The notes beneath the pieces were generated by a model, which was not told the origin of the DNA, made no database searches, and saw only the letters and a list, made by a program, of their open reading frames with translations. The position numbers were made by a program, and so were the translations under genes. Positions 19,185 through 39,245 of a DNA stretch of 64,000 nt are shown one piece after another; positions within the stretch are counted from its first letter, which is position 1; every line of letters begins with the position of its first letter. Source of the DNA: Alphaproteobacteria bacterium (lineage in GTDB: Bacteria > Pseudomonadota > Alphaproteobacteria > TMED109); assembly GCA_021296265.1 (NCBI GenBank), contig JAGWAT010000001.1, positions 70,639-134,638 on the forward strand, read 5' to 3'.

Positions 19185-20369
19185 ATGACGAACTGCCCAG
19201 ACGTCGTGGTCGCCGGGGGCGGCATCATCGGTTGTGCGACGGCCTACTTCTTGGCTGCCTCCGACGACTTTGACGGTTCGGTCGTGGTGATCGAGCGGGA
19301 TCCCACCTACCAGAGCGGCGCGGCGACCCGCTCGCTGGGGGGAATCCGCCAGCAGTTCACGACACCGGAAAATATCCGCATGTCGATGTTCGGCGCGGAA
19401 TTCGCCCGGACGGCGGCCCGCACACTGGCGGTGGACGACGTCTCGTGTGACGTGTCCTTCCGCGAACAGGGCTATCTCCTGATGGCATCGCGGGCCGATG
19501 TGGCGCAGTTGCGGCAGAACTGGGAGGTGCAGCGCAGCCTGGGGGCGGCGGTGGAATGGCTGGCCGGCGGCGCGCTGACGGAGCGCTTCCCCTGGATCAA
19601 CTGGCAGGGCGTGGATGCTGCGGTGTTCGGGTTTGCCAACGAGGGTTGGGTGGATCCCTACACCCTGCTGATGGGGTTCCGCCGCAAGGCACAGTCGCTG
19701 GGGACCCGCTTCCTACACGGCGAAATTACGCGCCTGGTGCGGGAGGGAGACCGGGTCATCGGCGTCGAGACCGATGCGCATGGACTAATCCGGGGAGGCA
19801 TTACGGTCCTGGCGACCGGCTCGCGCGCCGGCGCGCTGGCGGCGAGCATCGCGGTCGATCTCCCCGTGTGTCCCAAGAAGCGTTACGTCTACGTGTACGA
19901 CTGCCGGGACGACCTCCAGCACGCGCCGCTGACGATCGATCCCACCGGGGTCACCTTTCGGCCGGAAAGCGGGCGCTATGTCGCCACGGTGTCGCCCGCG
20001 CGCGAGCGGGATCCCGACAGCGACCCGCTCGATTTCGACATGGACTACCGAGAATGGGAAGAGACCATCTGGCCCACGTTGGCGGCCCGCGTGCCGGCGT
20101 TTGAGGCGGTAAAGCTGACGGGCTCCTGGGCAGGTCACTACGACTTCAACGTCTTCGACCAGAACGCAATCCTGGGGCCGCACCCGGAAGTCCAGGGACT
20201 GCTGTTCTGCAACGGGTTCAGCGGCCACGGTTTGCAGCAGTCGCCGGCAGCAGGCCGGGCTGTCGCGGAACTCATCGCCTACGGTGAATACCGGTCGCTC
20301 GACCTGTCGCGCTTCGGGATTGAGCGGATTCACCGGGACCAGCCCATCGTCGAAGCCAATATCTGGTAG
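19185..20369 (+). CDS. FAD-dependent oxidoreductase (DAO/FOXRED1-like)
   Basis: A 394-residue D-amino-acid-oxidase-fold flavoprotein. The N-terminal dinucleotide-binding motif is VVVAGGGIIGCATAYFL, the second FAD contact is RSLGGIRQQF, and the C-terminal FAD motif is FCNGFSGHGLQQSPAAGRAV. The SLGGIRQQF and FSGHGLQQ motifs match the FOXRED1/sarcosine-oxidase-like group; the substrate is unknown but probably an N-substituted amino acid or a similar secondary amine. The ATG at 19185 has GAGG 8 nt upstream, preferred over the in-frame GTG at 19176. It is divergent from the acyl-CoA dehydrogenase operon. Confidence 0.88.
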   Translation: MTNCPDVVVAGGGIIGCATAYFLAASDDFDGSVVVIERDPTYQSGAATRSLGGIRQQFTTPENIRMSMFGAEFARTAARTLAVDDVSCDVSFREQGYLLMASRADVAQLRQNWEVQRSLGAAVEWLAGGALTERFPWINWQGVDAAVFGFANEGWVDPYTLLMGFRRKAQSLGTRFLHGEITRLVREGDRVIGVETDAHGLIRGGITVLATGSRAGALAASIAVDLPVCPKKRYVYVYDCRDDLQHAPLTIDPTGVTFRPESGRYVATVSPARERDPDSDPLDFDMDYREWEETIWPTLAARVPAFEAVKLTGSWAGHYDFNVFDQNAILGPHPEVQGLLFCNGFSGHGLQQSPAAGRAVAELIAYGEYRSLDLSRFGIERIHRDQPIVEANIW

Positions 20370-20456
20370 CCGCCGATAGCGCGGCCGGCCTACCCGTCGG
20401 GCGTCCGGGGCCGGGATAAACGACGGGGTGACCCAAGGCCGCCGGGCCACGGATCT

Positions 20457-20533
20457 TGGGGCGAGTGATGGGACTTGAACCCACGACCCCCGGTACCACA
20501 AACCGGTGCTCTAACCACTGAGCTACACTCGCC
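20457..20533 (-). tRNA. tRNA-His (anticodon GTG)
   Basis: On the minus strand a full cloverleaf is present: acceptor GCGAGTG/CACTCGC (7 perfect pairs), D-arm GCTC...GAGC, anticodon stem CCGGT/ACCGG around TTGTGGT, and T-arm with TTCAAGT. The discriminator is C73, followed by an encoded CCA (20457-20459). The base before the acceptor stem is G, so G-1 is encoded and can face C73, the canonical bacterial histidine identity pair. It lies downstream of, and on the same strand as, the DUF3576 gene. Confidence 0.97.
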
Positions 20534-20666
20534 AGAGGTCTGGGCCGATGTGTAAGCGCGCCGGGGGCCTGTGGTCAAGCGTCTCTGGGGGCGGGACCTG
20601 ACCGACGGGCGGGCCGCGGGGAGAGAGCCCCGGTGGTTTCGTCGGCTCGGCGCAGTTACCGCCGCG

Positions 20667-21215
20667 CTACTGGGACACCAGCAACGCCCGCGCGCGCGTG
20701 AAGATCCGGTCCTCGAGTGCGGTTTCCGTGCCGGCGGCGACGGCGGCAGTCTCCGTCGTGCCATCGTCCGCGCGCACCCGCCGATAGACACGGACCCGCA
20801 GGTTGCTGACCGCAAGTTCCTGGCCCGTGATCCGGGCGACCACCTTCATTTCCTCATTCGGAGCGTCGGCAAGCTCGGTCCATTCCGTAATGATCACGCC
20901 GCCGACCGAATCGACCGAATCCAGGGGCGCGAAATCAAGGATCTCCAGCGACGCCCGCCACAGGTGCGGGTTGATCGCCATGCGCACGCCTGTCGACGAG
21001 TCGATGCCTCCGCCGAAAATGCCGGAGAGGGAAAACCCCGGGGTGATTCCCTGCTCCTCGAGACGCTCACGCCTCGCCCGGTCGGCCGGCGTCTCCGGAG
21101 GGGGGGTGATCTCGACGGGCCCGCTGCAGGCGGTGAGTGCGACGGGGCCGAGCCCGACCAGCAGGAGCGGGAGGGCGAGCATTCCGGCGACGGTACGAAA
21201 GGCGGGACGGGACAC
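20667..21215 (-). CDS. DUF3576 lipoprotein
   Basis: A 182-residue protein with a lipoprotein signal: charged N-terminus, hydrophobic core, and lipobox LTAC at about residue 30. The mature part carries the DUF3576 hallmarks GIDSSTGVRMAINPHLWRAS and VGGVIITEWTE, a family found mainly in alphaproteobacteria and predicted to sit in the envelope. Function is unknown. The GTG at 21215 is chosen because GGAG lies 11 nt upstream; a GTG at 21227 is an alternative. The open frame continues far upstream only as a shadow of the opposite gene. It is divergent from the gamma-carbonic-anhydrase fusion and followed by tRNA-His. Confidence 0.85.
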   Translation of the reverse strand: MSRPAFRTVAGMLALPLLLVGLGPVALTACSGPVEITPPPETPADRARRERLEEQGITPGFSLSGIFGGGIDSSTGVRMAINPHLWRASLEILDFAPLDSVDSVGGVIITEWTELADAPNEEMKVVARITGQELAVSNLRVRVYRRVRADDGTTETAAVAAGTETALEDRIFTRARALLVSQ

Positions 21216-21347
21216 GTTGGTCAGCACTCCGTGGCGGAGGTGGCCTCGATCAGGTCGGGACCATTCTTCGCTTATATCACACGACCACACACTGCGGCCC
21301 ATCGACCGTATGCTCGGGGATCGAGCTGGCGCGGGGGAGGGCACCGC

Positions 21348-22439
21348 ATGGATGGCGCCGTGTTGTGCTATCGGGAGTACCGGCCGGTCGTCGGGCCGCG
21401 GCTGCAACGCGGCCCCGGGGCCGTCGTCATCGGCCGCACGGACATAGGGGATTCGGTGGAGCTGGGGCGGCTCGCCGTGCTGCGCGCCGACGGCGAACGG
21501 ATCACGATCGGCCCCAGGTCCTGGCTGGGCGCCAGGTCCACCGTACATATTGCCGACGACGATCGCGGGTCCGTGGTGGGCACCGAGGTGGCTGTCGGCC
21601 GCTACGCCCTGGTGCATGGCTGCACGCTCGAGGACGGCGTCGTCGTTGGCGATGCCGCGGTGGTGATGGATCACTCGGTGGTCGGTGCCGGCGCGGTCAT
21701 TGCCGCCGGCGCCCTGGTTCCCCCGGGCAAGACGCTGGCAGGCGGCTGGCTGTACGCCGGGAGCCCGGCCCGGCCGGTCCGGGCCCTGGCCCGTGGTGAG
21801 GCGGCGGAACTGGCGGCGGCCGTGCGTCGGTCCGCACCGTCGCCGGCGACGGCGACCCACGACGACCCGCTCCCGCCGCTCGACGACACGGCGTTTCGTC
21901 CGGCCGGCGCCAGCGGACCGCTGCACGCGGGAAACGGGGCGTCGCCGGCCGTGCCCGCCGGTGCGTACCTTGCTCCCACTGCGACCCTGTGGGGAGACGT
22001 GGAGCTCGGGCGTGGCTCCAGCGTGTGGTTTTCGACTGCCCTCCGCGCGGGGCCGGGGCGCATCGTGGTGGGCGACCGGACCAACGTGCAGGACAACTCC
22101 TTTGTTGATGTGACGCAGGCGGGCGCGGTAGCGGAGATCGGGCACGATGTGACGATCGGTCACAACGTGCGCCTGGCGGCCTGCCGGGTCGGGAACCGGT
22201 GTCTGATCGGCATGGGGTCGACGGTCTGCGCGGGCGTCACCATCGAGGATGGCGCGCTCGTCGGCGCGCGGGCGTGGGTGGCGCCGGGCACCGTGGTGCG
22301 CGCGGGATGGATTTGGGCGGGCCGGCCCGCCGAGCCGTTTCGGGAAGTCCGGCCCGACGAGGCCGACGCGTTCCGGCGCGGCAAGGAAACGTACGAGGAG
22401 TATGCGCGCGACTATCAGGCTGGCGGGTCCGGCGGGTGA
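21348..22439 (+). CDS. Tandem gamma-carbonic-anhydrase-like (left-handed beta-helix) fusion protein
   Basis: A 363-residue protein made of two consecutive gamma-CA/YrdA-like units, residues 1-160 and about 203-350, joined by a roughly 40-residue Pro/Ala/Asp linker. Single-unit family members have about 175-200 residues. Half 1 has a histidine at the first (H67, TVHI) and third (H90, VHGC) zinc-ligand positions but Arg at the second (R85, VGRYA). Half 2 has Asp (D254, VDVT), His (H272, TIGHN) and Ala (A277, LAAC) at the same three. The two halves are thus complementary; see findings. The ATG at 21348 follows a GGGGGAGGG run. The stop overlaps a small membrane-protein gene as GTGA. Confidence 0.85.
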   Translation: MDGAVLCYREYRPVVGPRLQRGPGAVVIGRTDIGDSVELGRLAVLRADGERITIGPRSWLGARSTVHIADDDRGSVVGTEVAVGRYALVHGCTLEDGVVVGDAAVVMDHSVVGAGAVIAAGALVPPGKTLAGGWLYAGSPARPVRALARGEAAELAAAVRRSAPSPATATHDDPLPPLDDTAFRPAGASGPLHAGNGASPAVPAGAYLAPTATLWGDVELGRGSSVWFSTALRAGPGRIVVGDRTNVQDNSFVDVTQAGAVAEIGHDVTIGHNVRLAACRVGNRCLIGMGSTVCAGVTIEDGALVGARAWVAPGTVVRAGWIWAGRPAEPFREVRPDEADAFRRGKETYEEYARDYQAGGSGG

Positions 22440-22585
22440 TCCTGAAGTTCGCGGTCGCAATCGCGGCCGTGCTGCTCCTCCGGCTCGTGTTTCCCGCCTT
22501 GGTGCGCGGCATGCGTCGAACCCTGTTGGTGATGGCCATGGCCATCGCGGTTTTTGGCGCCGTGGTATGGCTCAACGCGGAATGA
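22436..22585 (+). CDS. Small membrane protein (49 residues)
   Basis: A short frame starting at a GTG that overlaps the stop of the gamma-CA fusion as GTGA. The product is almost entirely hydrophobic, with two predicted membrane helices (about residues 3-20 and 28-46) separated by an Arg-rich turn (LVRGMRRTL). There is no recognisable family. The exact GTGA coupling and the clean two-helix pattern support a real gene. The tartrate dehydrogenase starts 46 bp downstream with its own strong ribosome site. Confidence 0.6.
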   Translation: MILKFAVAIAAVLLLRLVFPALVRGMRRTLLVMAMAIAVFGAVVWLNAE

Positions 22586-22631
22586 TGGGGGGCCGGTGCC
22601 GCCGCCGTGCGGGTTCCGGAAGGAGAGCGGT

Positions 22632-23696
22632 ATGACCTCGGAGCGATATCGGGTTGCGGTGATCCCCGGCGACGGCATCGGGCAGGAGGTCGTGCCGGAG
22701 GGCATGCGCGTGCTGGATGCGGCGGCGCGGCGGTACGGATTCGCGTTCCACTGGGACCCGTTCCCATGGAGCTGCGAGACCTACCATGCGACCGGCCGGA
22801 TGATGCCGGTCGACGGCCTTGAGCGGATCGCCGGTCATGACGCCATCTTCCTGGGGGCCGTGGGGTTTCCGGGGGTGCCGGACCACATTTCGCTCTGGGG
22901 GCTGCTCATCCCCATCCGCCGGCGCTTTGACCAGTACATCAACGTGCGCCCGGTGCGCGTTCTGGATGGGATGCAACCGCCGCTGCGCGATCGCGGGCCG
23001 GCCGACATCGACTTCGTCGTGGTGCGGGAGAACGTGGAGGGAGAGTACTCCGAGGTCGGCGGGCGGCTTTACGCGGGTACCGACGACGAGATGGCGATGC
23101 AGGAAAGCATCTTCACGAGGCGAGGGGTGGACCGGGTGCTCGACTGGGCCTTCGAGCTCGCCGCGACCCGCCCCGCCCGGCACGTGACCTCCGCGACCAA
23201 GTCGAACGGGATCGTGCATACGATGCCGTACTGGGACGAGCGGTTCGCGGTGGCGAAGCAGCGCTATCCGGACATCGGGACGGCGCAGTTCCACATCGAT
23301 ATTCTCGCGGCCCACTTCGTGCTACATCCGGACTGGTTTGACGTGGTGGTCGGGTCCAACCTGTTCGGCGACATCCTTTCGGACCTGGGGCCCGCGGTGG
23401 CCGGTACCATCGGCATTGCGCCCTCGGCGAATCTCAACCCCGGCCGGGAAGGCCCATCGATGTTCGAGCCGGTGCACGGCTCGGCTCCCGACATCGCGGG
23501 GCGTGGTATCGCTAACCCCATCGGCCAGATCTGGTCCGGTGCGATGATGCTGGACCATCTGGGACAATCGGCCGCGGCCGCAGCTGTGGTGCGCGCGATC
23601 GAGGCCGTAGTTGCGGATGGCCCGCGCACCCCTGACATGGGCGGCACCGCCACCACCCGTGACATTGGCGAGGCCGTGGAGGCGGCCATCGACTGA
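22632..23696 (+). CDS. Tartrate/D-malate dehydrogenase (beta-decarboxylating, TtuC/DmlA family)
   Basis: A 354-residue member of the isocitrate/isopropylmalate dehydrogenase superfamily. It has GDGIGQEVVPEG at the N-terminus, the substrate-arginine region FDQYINVRPVRVL, VVRENVEGEYSEVGG, the catalytic lysine in TSATKSNGI, and the metal-binding VVGSNLFGDILSDLG. The motif PDHISLWGLLIPIRR is characteristic of tartrate dehydrogenase/decarboxylase and D-malate dehydrogenase rather than LeuB. Oxidative decarboxylation of tartrate, D-malate or a related 2-hydroxy acid with NAD is expected; the true substrate is not decidable here. AGGAG (22621-22625) precedes the ATG at 22632. Confidence 0.9.
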   Translation: MTSERYRVAVIPGDGIGQEVVPEGMRVLDAAARRYGFAFHWDPFPWSCETYHATGRMMPVDGLERIAGHDAIFLGAVGFPGVPDHISLWGLLIPIRRRFDQYINVRPVRVLDGMQPPLRDRGPADIDFVVVRENVEGEYSEVGGRLYAGTDDEMAMQESIFTRRGVDRVLDWAFELAATRPARHVTSATKSNGIVHTMPYWDERFAVAKQRYPDIGTAQFHIDILAAHFVLHPDWFDVVVGSNLFGDILSDLGPAVAGTIGIAPSANLNPGREGPSMFEPVHGSAPDIAGRGIANPIGQIWSGAMMLDHLGQSAAAAAVVRAIEAVVADGPRTPDMGGTATTRDIGEAVEAAID

Positions 23697-24070
23697 CTCG
23701 CCGCGGGAGCCCCACGACCCGCCGTCATCCGGGCGCCGGAACAGTGCTGTTTTTGAGCACCGTGATACTGCCGCCTGCCCGCGCAGTACGGAGGACCGAG
23801 GGGTTGCCGGGAGGCCCTGCGGGCGCGGCCGACCGCCGCAGGCATGACCGTCCCGGCGGTTGCCTATCGCGTGCAATTGCGCTAGGTTAGGCGTTAGGCG
23901 ATCGCCCCGGATGCGCTGGGCTACTACGGATTGACACTAGGGTTACGCCGTCTTCCCCTGAGGACGCGGTGTGACTGCTTGCGCGTGCAGCGCCGCGTGC
24001 GGCGGCGTTTGGACGTCGAGTCTGCCGTGCACCCCGTCCGGGCAGTTTCGTGTGGGCCCGGGGGAACTTG
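23697..24070. other. Leader and promoter region of the rpoBC-ribosomal block
   Basis: A 374-bp gap with no convincing gene. It holds a 5-bp hairpin (GTGCT-N7-AGCAC, near 23751-23767), a 7-bp inverted repeat ACCGCCG/CGGCGGT around 23832-23860, and the candidate promoter listed separately. A perfect TTGACA at 23931 has no partner -10 box. No remnant of rplJ or rplL, the usual upstream neighbours of rpoB, is visible. Confidence 0.5.
23860..23888 (+). promoter_or_regulatory. Candidate sigma-70-type promoter upstream of rpoB
   Basis: TTGCCT at 23860-23865 and TAGGTT at 23883-23888 are separated by 17 bp, about 180 bp before the rpoB start. The -35 matches well at TTG; the -10 is moderate. No transcription data; spacing and position are the only support. 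Confidence 0.3.
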
Positions 24071-32993
<8,923 letters not shown>

Positions 32994-33012
32994 GGGCCTC
33001 CGACACTCCATC

Positions 33013-33037
33013 CCGGCGGCCGAATTCGGGCCGCCGG
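33013..33037 (+). terminator. Stem-loop 1 after rpoC (terminator-like)
   Basis: A perfect 9-bp stem CCGGCGGCC/GGCCGCCGG closes a 7-nt loop GAATTCG, 20 nt after the rpoC stop. There is no T-run after it, so it may be a 3'-end stabiliser, an RNase processing block or an attenuator rather than a full terminator. Confidence 0.45.
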
Positions 33038-33094
33038 CGTCCCCCTGCCGGAAGTGCTTCCGGTCACGAACTAGGGGCCTCCGGCCACTCCATC

Positions 33095-33119
33095 CCGGCG
33101 GCCGAAACCGAGCCGCCGG
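33095..33119 (+). terminator. Stem-loop 2 (duplicate copy)
   Basis: This second copy of the stem keeps 8 bp (CCGGCGGC/GCCGCCGG) while its loop has changed to CGAAACCGA. Conservation of the stem with a changed loop hints that the hairpin is functional. Again no T-run follows. Confidence 0.4.
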
Positions 33120-33339
33120 GGTGCTCCTGCCGCCACCGTATATCGCAAGAAACCGCTTGACGTGAAGGGACTAACGGCTTACGGTGCGGCCCACCACGCG
33201 GGGTGAATGCCATCGCTGGCGCACGTCCCGTGGTTCAGTCGAAGCAAACGTTGGGTGGACCGTCGCGTCACGCCGGCAGCGTGACCCGGATCGGTCCGTT
33301 TTCGCATGAACCCCCACGGGGTTCGGAATTGAGGCATCA

Positions 33340-33711
<372 letters not shown>

Positions 33712-33730
33712 CCGAGCGGAGCTCATTCTC

Positions 33731-34201
33731 ATGTCACGACGGCATCGCGCGAGCCCACGCGAGGTCCTGCCGGATCCGCGTTACGGCGACGTCATGGTCA
33801 CGAAGTTCACCCACGCGCTGATGCGTGGCGGAGGCAAGTCGGTGGCCGAGCGGGTGCTGTACAGCGCTTTCGACCGTATCGCGGAGCGCACCAATCAAGA
33901 CCCGCTGACCGTGTTCCGTCAAGCGGTTGAAAACATCAAGCCGGACGTCGAAACGCGATCCCGCCGGGTCGGTGGCTCGACCTACCAGATTCCGGTCGAA
34001 GTCCGTCCGGCCCGTCGCCAGGCGCTCGCCATTCGATGGCTGATCGAGGCGGCGCGAGCGCGGTCCGAGCGCACCATGCGCGATCGTCTGGCCAGTGAGT
34101 TGGCCGACGCCGCTTCTGCCCGCGGTGCGGCCTACAAGAAGCGCGAAAACACCCACAGCATGGCTCGCGCGAACCGCGCGTTCTCGCACTACCGCTGGTA
34201 G
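33731..34201 (+). CDS. rpsG: 30S ribosomal protein S7
   Basis: Head-organising 16S rRNA-binding protein of 156 residues. It starts [20 protein letters not shown] and ends with the family pattern [16 protein letters not shown]. The ATG at 33731 has GGAG about 10 nt upstream; the open frame upstream is a shadow of rpsL. It lies between rpsL and fusA. Confidence 0.98.
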   Translation: MSRRHRASPREVLPDPRYGDVMVTKFTHALMRGGGKSVAERVLYSAFDRIAERTNQDPLTVFRQAVENIKPDVETRSRRVGGSTYQIPVEVRPARRQALAIRWLIEAARARSERTMRDRLASELADAASARGAAYKKRENTHSMARANRAFSHYRW

Positions 34202-34217
34202 AGGCCGGAGAAGAAAC

Positions 34218-36293
<2,076 letters not shown>

Positions 36294-36319
36294 GCGCGCG
36301 AATGAAGGAGAGGTAGGCA

Positions 36320-37504
36320 ATGGCCAAAGAGAAATTCGAACGGACCAAGCCGCACGTCAACGTGGGCACGATTGGCCATGTTGACCACGGGAAGACCACG
36401 CTGACCGCAGCCATCACCCGCGTGCTGGCGGCGCGCGGCGGTGCGGAGTTCGTCGGATACGAGGAAATCGATCGGGCGCCGGAAGAAAAAGAACGCGGCA
36501 TCACGATCAACACGGCGCACGTGGAGTACGAGACCGACGCCCGCCACTACGCACACGTCGACTGCCCCGGGCATGCCGACTACGTGAAGAACATGATCAC
36601 CGGCGCCGCGCAGATGGACGGGGCCATCCTGGTCGTGTCCGCGGCCGACGGGCCGATGCCGCAGACGCGCGAGCACATCCTGCTCGCACGGCAGGTGGGC
36701 GTGCCGGCGTTGGTGGTGTACCTCAACAAGGTCGATCAGGTGGACGATGAGGAGTTGCTCGACTTGGTGGAACTCGAGGTCCGCGAACTGTTGTCCGAGT
36801 ACGACTTCCCCGGCGACGACATCCCCGTGGTTCGGGGCTCCGCCCTGCAGGCGCTGGAAGGCGACGAGGCGGGCGAGGCGTCCCTGGTGGAGCTGATGCA
36901 GGCGGTTGATGAGTACGTGCCGGAGCCAGACCGCCCGATCGACGGCGCGTTCCTGATGCCGATCGAGGACGTCTTTTCGATCTCCGGCCGTGGCACCGTC
37001 GTCACGGGCCGGGTTGAACGCGGCATCGTCAAGGTTGGCGACGAGGTCGAGATCGTCGGCGTCAAGGAAACCGAGAAAACCACCTGTACGGGCGTCGAGA
37101 TGTTCCGCAAGCTGCTCGATCAGGGCCAGGCCGGCGACAATATCGGCGTGCTTCTCCGCGGAGTCGAGCGCACGGGTGTGGAGCGCGGACAGGTGCTGTC
37201 GAGGCCCGGATCCATCACGCCGCATACCAAGTTCCTTGCCGAGACCTACGTGCTGACCAAGGAGGAGGGGGGGCGGCACACGCCGTTCTTCAAGAACTAC
37301 CGACCGCAATTCTATTTCCGGACGACCGACGTCACCGGGAACGTGGGCCTGCCAGAAGGAACCGAGATGGTCATGCCCGGCGACAACGTGGAACTGCAGG
37401 GCGAACTAATTGCGCCCATTGCGATGGAGGAGGGGCTCCGGTTCGCGATTCGTGAGGGCGGCCGAACGGTCGCCTCCGGTGTCGTGACCAAAATCCTCGC
37501 TTAG
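36320..37504 (+). CDS. tuf: Elongation factor Tu
   Basis: Delivers aminoacyl-tRNA to the ribosome. Has 394 residues, with [10 protein letters not shown], the effector segment [26 protein letters not shown] and NKVDQ intact. GGAGAGG lies upstream of ATG 36320. Only one tuf copy is seen here; the family often has a second elsewhere. Confidence 0.98.
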   Translation: MAKEKFERTKPHVNVGTIGHVDHGKTTLTAAITRVLAARGGAEFVGYEEIDRAPEEKERGITINTAHVEYETDARHYAHVDCPGHADYVKNMITGAAQMDGAILVVSAADGPMPQTREHILLARQVGVPALVVYLNKVDQVDDEELLDLVELEVRELLSEYDFPGDDIPVVRGSALQALEGDEAGEASLVELMQAVDEYVPEPDRPIDGAFLMPIEDVFSISGRGTVVTGRVERGIVKVGDEVEIVGVKETEKTTCTGVEMFRKLLDQGQAGDNIGVLLRGVERTGVERGQVLSRPGSITPHTKFLAETYVLTKEEGGRHTPFFKNYRPQFYFRTTDVTGNVGLPEGTEMVMPGDNVELQGELIAPIAMEEGLRFAIREGGRTVASGVVTKILA

Positions 37505-37527
37505 GCGGGGCCGGGGCGGAGAGGACG

Positions 37528-37839
37528 ATGGAACACCAGCGCATCCGGATCCGCCTCAAGGCGTTCGACCGGCGGCTACTTGACGAATCCGCCCGTGAGA
37601 TCGTGGGCACTGCCATGCGTACCGGTGCCCAAGTCCGCGGGCCCGTGCCGCTGCCCAACCGGATCCAGCGATTTACGGTCAACCGCTCGCCGCACATCGA
37701 TAAGAAGTCGCGCGAGCAGTTCGAGATCCGTACCCACAAGCGCGTGCTCGACATCCTGGATCCGACGCCCCAGACCGTCGACGCGCTCATGAAGCTCGAC
37801 CTCGCTGCCGGCGTGAACGTGGAAATCAAGTTGGGCTGA
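37528..37839 (+). CDS. rpsJ: 30S ribosomal protein S10
   Basis: 103 residues, full length, with the S10 signature [21 protein letters not shown]10 also serves in antitermination as NusE. It opens the S10 part of the block, 23 bp after tuf, with GGAGAGGACG before the ATG. Confidence 0.98.
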   Translation: MEHQRIRIRLKAFDRRLLDESAREIVGTAMRTGAQVRGPVPLPNRIQRFTVNRSPHIDKKSREQFEIRTHKRVLDILDPTPQTVDALMKLDLAAGVNVEIKLG

Positions 37840-37843
37840 GACG

Positions 37844-38620
37844 ATGCGATCCGGAGTTCTCGTACGCAAGCTGGGCATGACCCGCCTCTTCCTCGACGAC
37901 GGACGGCACTGTCCCGTCACGGTGCTCTCGCTGGAGGGCTGCGAGGTAGTTGGGCAGCGTACCCCGGAGCGAGATGGATACAGCGCTGTCCAGGTGGGCG
38001 CCGGCAGCGTCGCCGCCCGCAACGTGGCCAAGCCACAGCGCACGGCAGCCGAGAAGCGCGGCATGGCGCTGAAGCGTCAGATCCGGGAATTCCGGGTTTC
38101 CACCGAGAACCTGCTCGAGCCCGGCAGCCGCTTCCGTTCCAGCCACTTTGTGGTCGGCCAGTACGTGGATGCGCGCGGCGTGACGATTGGCAAGGGTTTT
38201 GCCGGTGCCATGAAGCGCCACAACTTCGGCGGCCTGCGCGCTTCGCACGGTGTGTCGGTCTCGCATCGAAGCCACGGTTCCACTGGTAACAGCCAGGACC
38301 CTGGCCGGGTCTTCAAAGGCAAGAAGATGGCGGGGCAGATGGGTGCCCGGCAACGGACCGTCCAGAACCTCGAGGTGGTGTCGACGGACGAGGAACGCGG
38401 CGTGATTCTGGTGAAGGGCGGTGTGCCCGGTGCGCCGGGAAGCTGGCTTGCGCTGTCGGATGCGGTCAAGCGAGCATTGCCGCCTGGGGTGCCGTTCCCG
38501 GCCGGAATCGAGGAGAGGACCCTCGCGCCGGATGTGAAGGATGCACCGGATCAGCCAGAGGGCAGTGCGGCGGCGGAAGCCGACGTGGCCGCCCCGGGTG
38601 AGGCGGCGGACGAGGAGTGA
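37844..38620 (+). CDS. rplC: 50S ribosomal protein L3 with acidic C-terminal tail
   Basis: 258 residues; E. coli L3 has 209. The core carries [20 protein letters not shown] with the glutamine that is methylated in E. coli. From about residue 222 a low-complexity tail rich in Ala, Asp, Glu and Pro continues to the stop. Similar tails occur in S3 and S5 of this block. It starts 4 nt after rpsJ. Confidence 0.97.
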   Translation: MRSGVLVRKLGMTRLFLDDGRHCPVTVLSLEGCEVVGQRTPERDGYSAVQVGAGSVAARNVAKPQRTAAEKRGMALKRQIREFRVSTENLLEPGSRFRSSHFVVGQYVDARGVTIGKGFAGAMKRHNFGGLRASHGVSVSHRSHGSTGNSQDPGRVFKGKKMAGQMGARQRTVQNLEVVSTDEERGVILVKGGVPGAPGSWLALSDAVKRALPPGVPFPAGIEERTLAPDVKDAPDQPEGSAAAEADVAAPGEAADEE

Positions 38621-38624
38621 TGCA

Positions 38625-39245
38625 ATGAAGCTTGACGTTCGCACACTCGACAACGAGAAAACTGGCGAGACCGAACTCGCGGATGCCGTATTCGCCGTGG
38701 AGGTGCGCAAGGACATCCTCCACCGCATGGTGAACTACCAATTGGCCCGACGGCGCCGGGGCACGCGAAAGGCCCGCGAGCGCGGAGAGGTTACGGGGTC
38801 GACCGCGAAAATATGGCGACAGAAGGGTACCGGCCGGGCGCGGCACAGCTCCCGGAAGGCGGTCATTTTCCGCGGCGGCGGCGCCGTGCACGGGCCCCGC
38901 CCTAGGAGCCACGCCCATTCGCTGCCGAAGAAGGTACGGCGGATGGCGCTCCGTTGCGCGCTCTCGGCAAAGGTGGCGGAGCAACAGGTGATCGTGCTGG
39001 ACTCGTTGGCACTGCCTACGCCGCAGACGAAGGCCCTCGCGGCGAAGCTCCATGCGCTCGATGTCCAGCGCGCACTGGTCGTCGCGGGCGGCGAGGTGGA
39101 CCCGAGTTTCCGCCGCGCCGCTGCGAATCTGCCGGGCATCGATTGCCTGCCGGTGCAGGGAGCGAACGTCTACGACATTCTTCGGCATGAGAAGTTGGTA
39201 ATTGTCCCCGAAGCCATTCGTGCACTCGAGGAGCGGCTGTCATGA
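38625..39245 (+). CDS. rplD: 50S ribosomal protein L4
   Basis: 206 residues, normal length. It has the extended loop with [19 protein letters not shown] and [19 protein letters not shown]4 autoregulates the S10 operon in E. coli; I saw no matching leader here. The ATG is at 38625, and the stop overlaps rplW as ATGA. Confidence 0.97.
   Translation: MKLDVRTLDNEKTGETELADAVFAVEVRKDILHRMVNYQLARRRRGTRKARERGEVTGSTAKIWRQKGTGRARHSSRKAVIFRGGGAVHGPRPRSHAHSLPKKVRRMALRCALSAKVAEQQVIVLDSLALPTPQTKALAAKLHALDVQRALVVAGGEVDPSFRRAAANLPGIDCLPVQGANVYDILRHEKLVIVPEAIRALEERLS

Larger units (their letters stand above)
32994..33339. other. rpoC-rpsL intergenic region
   Basis: A 346-bp gap. The first 125 bp are the tandem repeat and its two stem-loops. 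After that I see a TTGACG at 33157-33162 that could be a -35 box, but the matching -10 (about 33180) is poor. No gene is evident. The gap probably separates rpoBC from the str-S10-spc block as partly independent transcripts. Confidence 0.5.

Noticed and set aside
20667..22460. One 597-codon minus-strand protein covering DUF3576 and the opposite strand of the gamma-CA gene
   Set aside because: Only the last 182 codons resemble a protein family and begin with a lipoprotein signal; the rest mirrors the gamma-CA frame.
23931..23936. TTGACA as the -35 box of the rpoB promoter
   Set aside because: No acceptable -10 hexamer occurs 15-19 bp downstream; the pair at 23860/23883 is better.
32994..33115. 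The second copy of the rpoC tail as evidence for a frameshifted or truncated rpoC
   Set aside because: RpoC has full family length before its first stop; the repeat lies wholly after it and each copy has its own stop.
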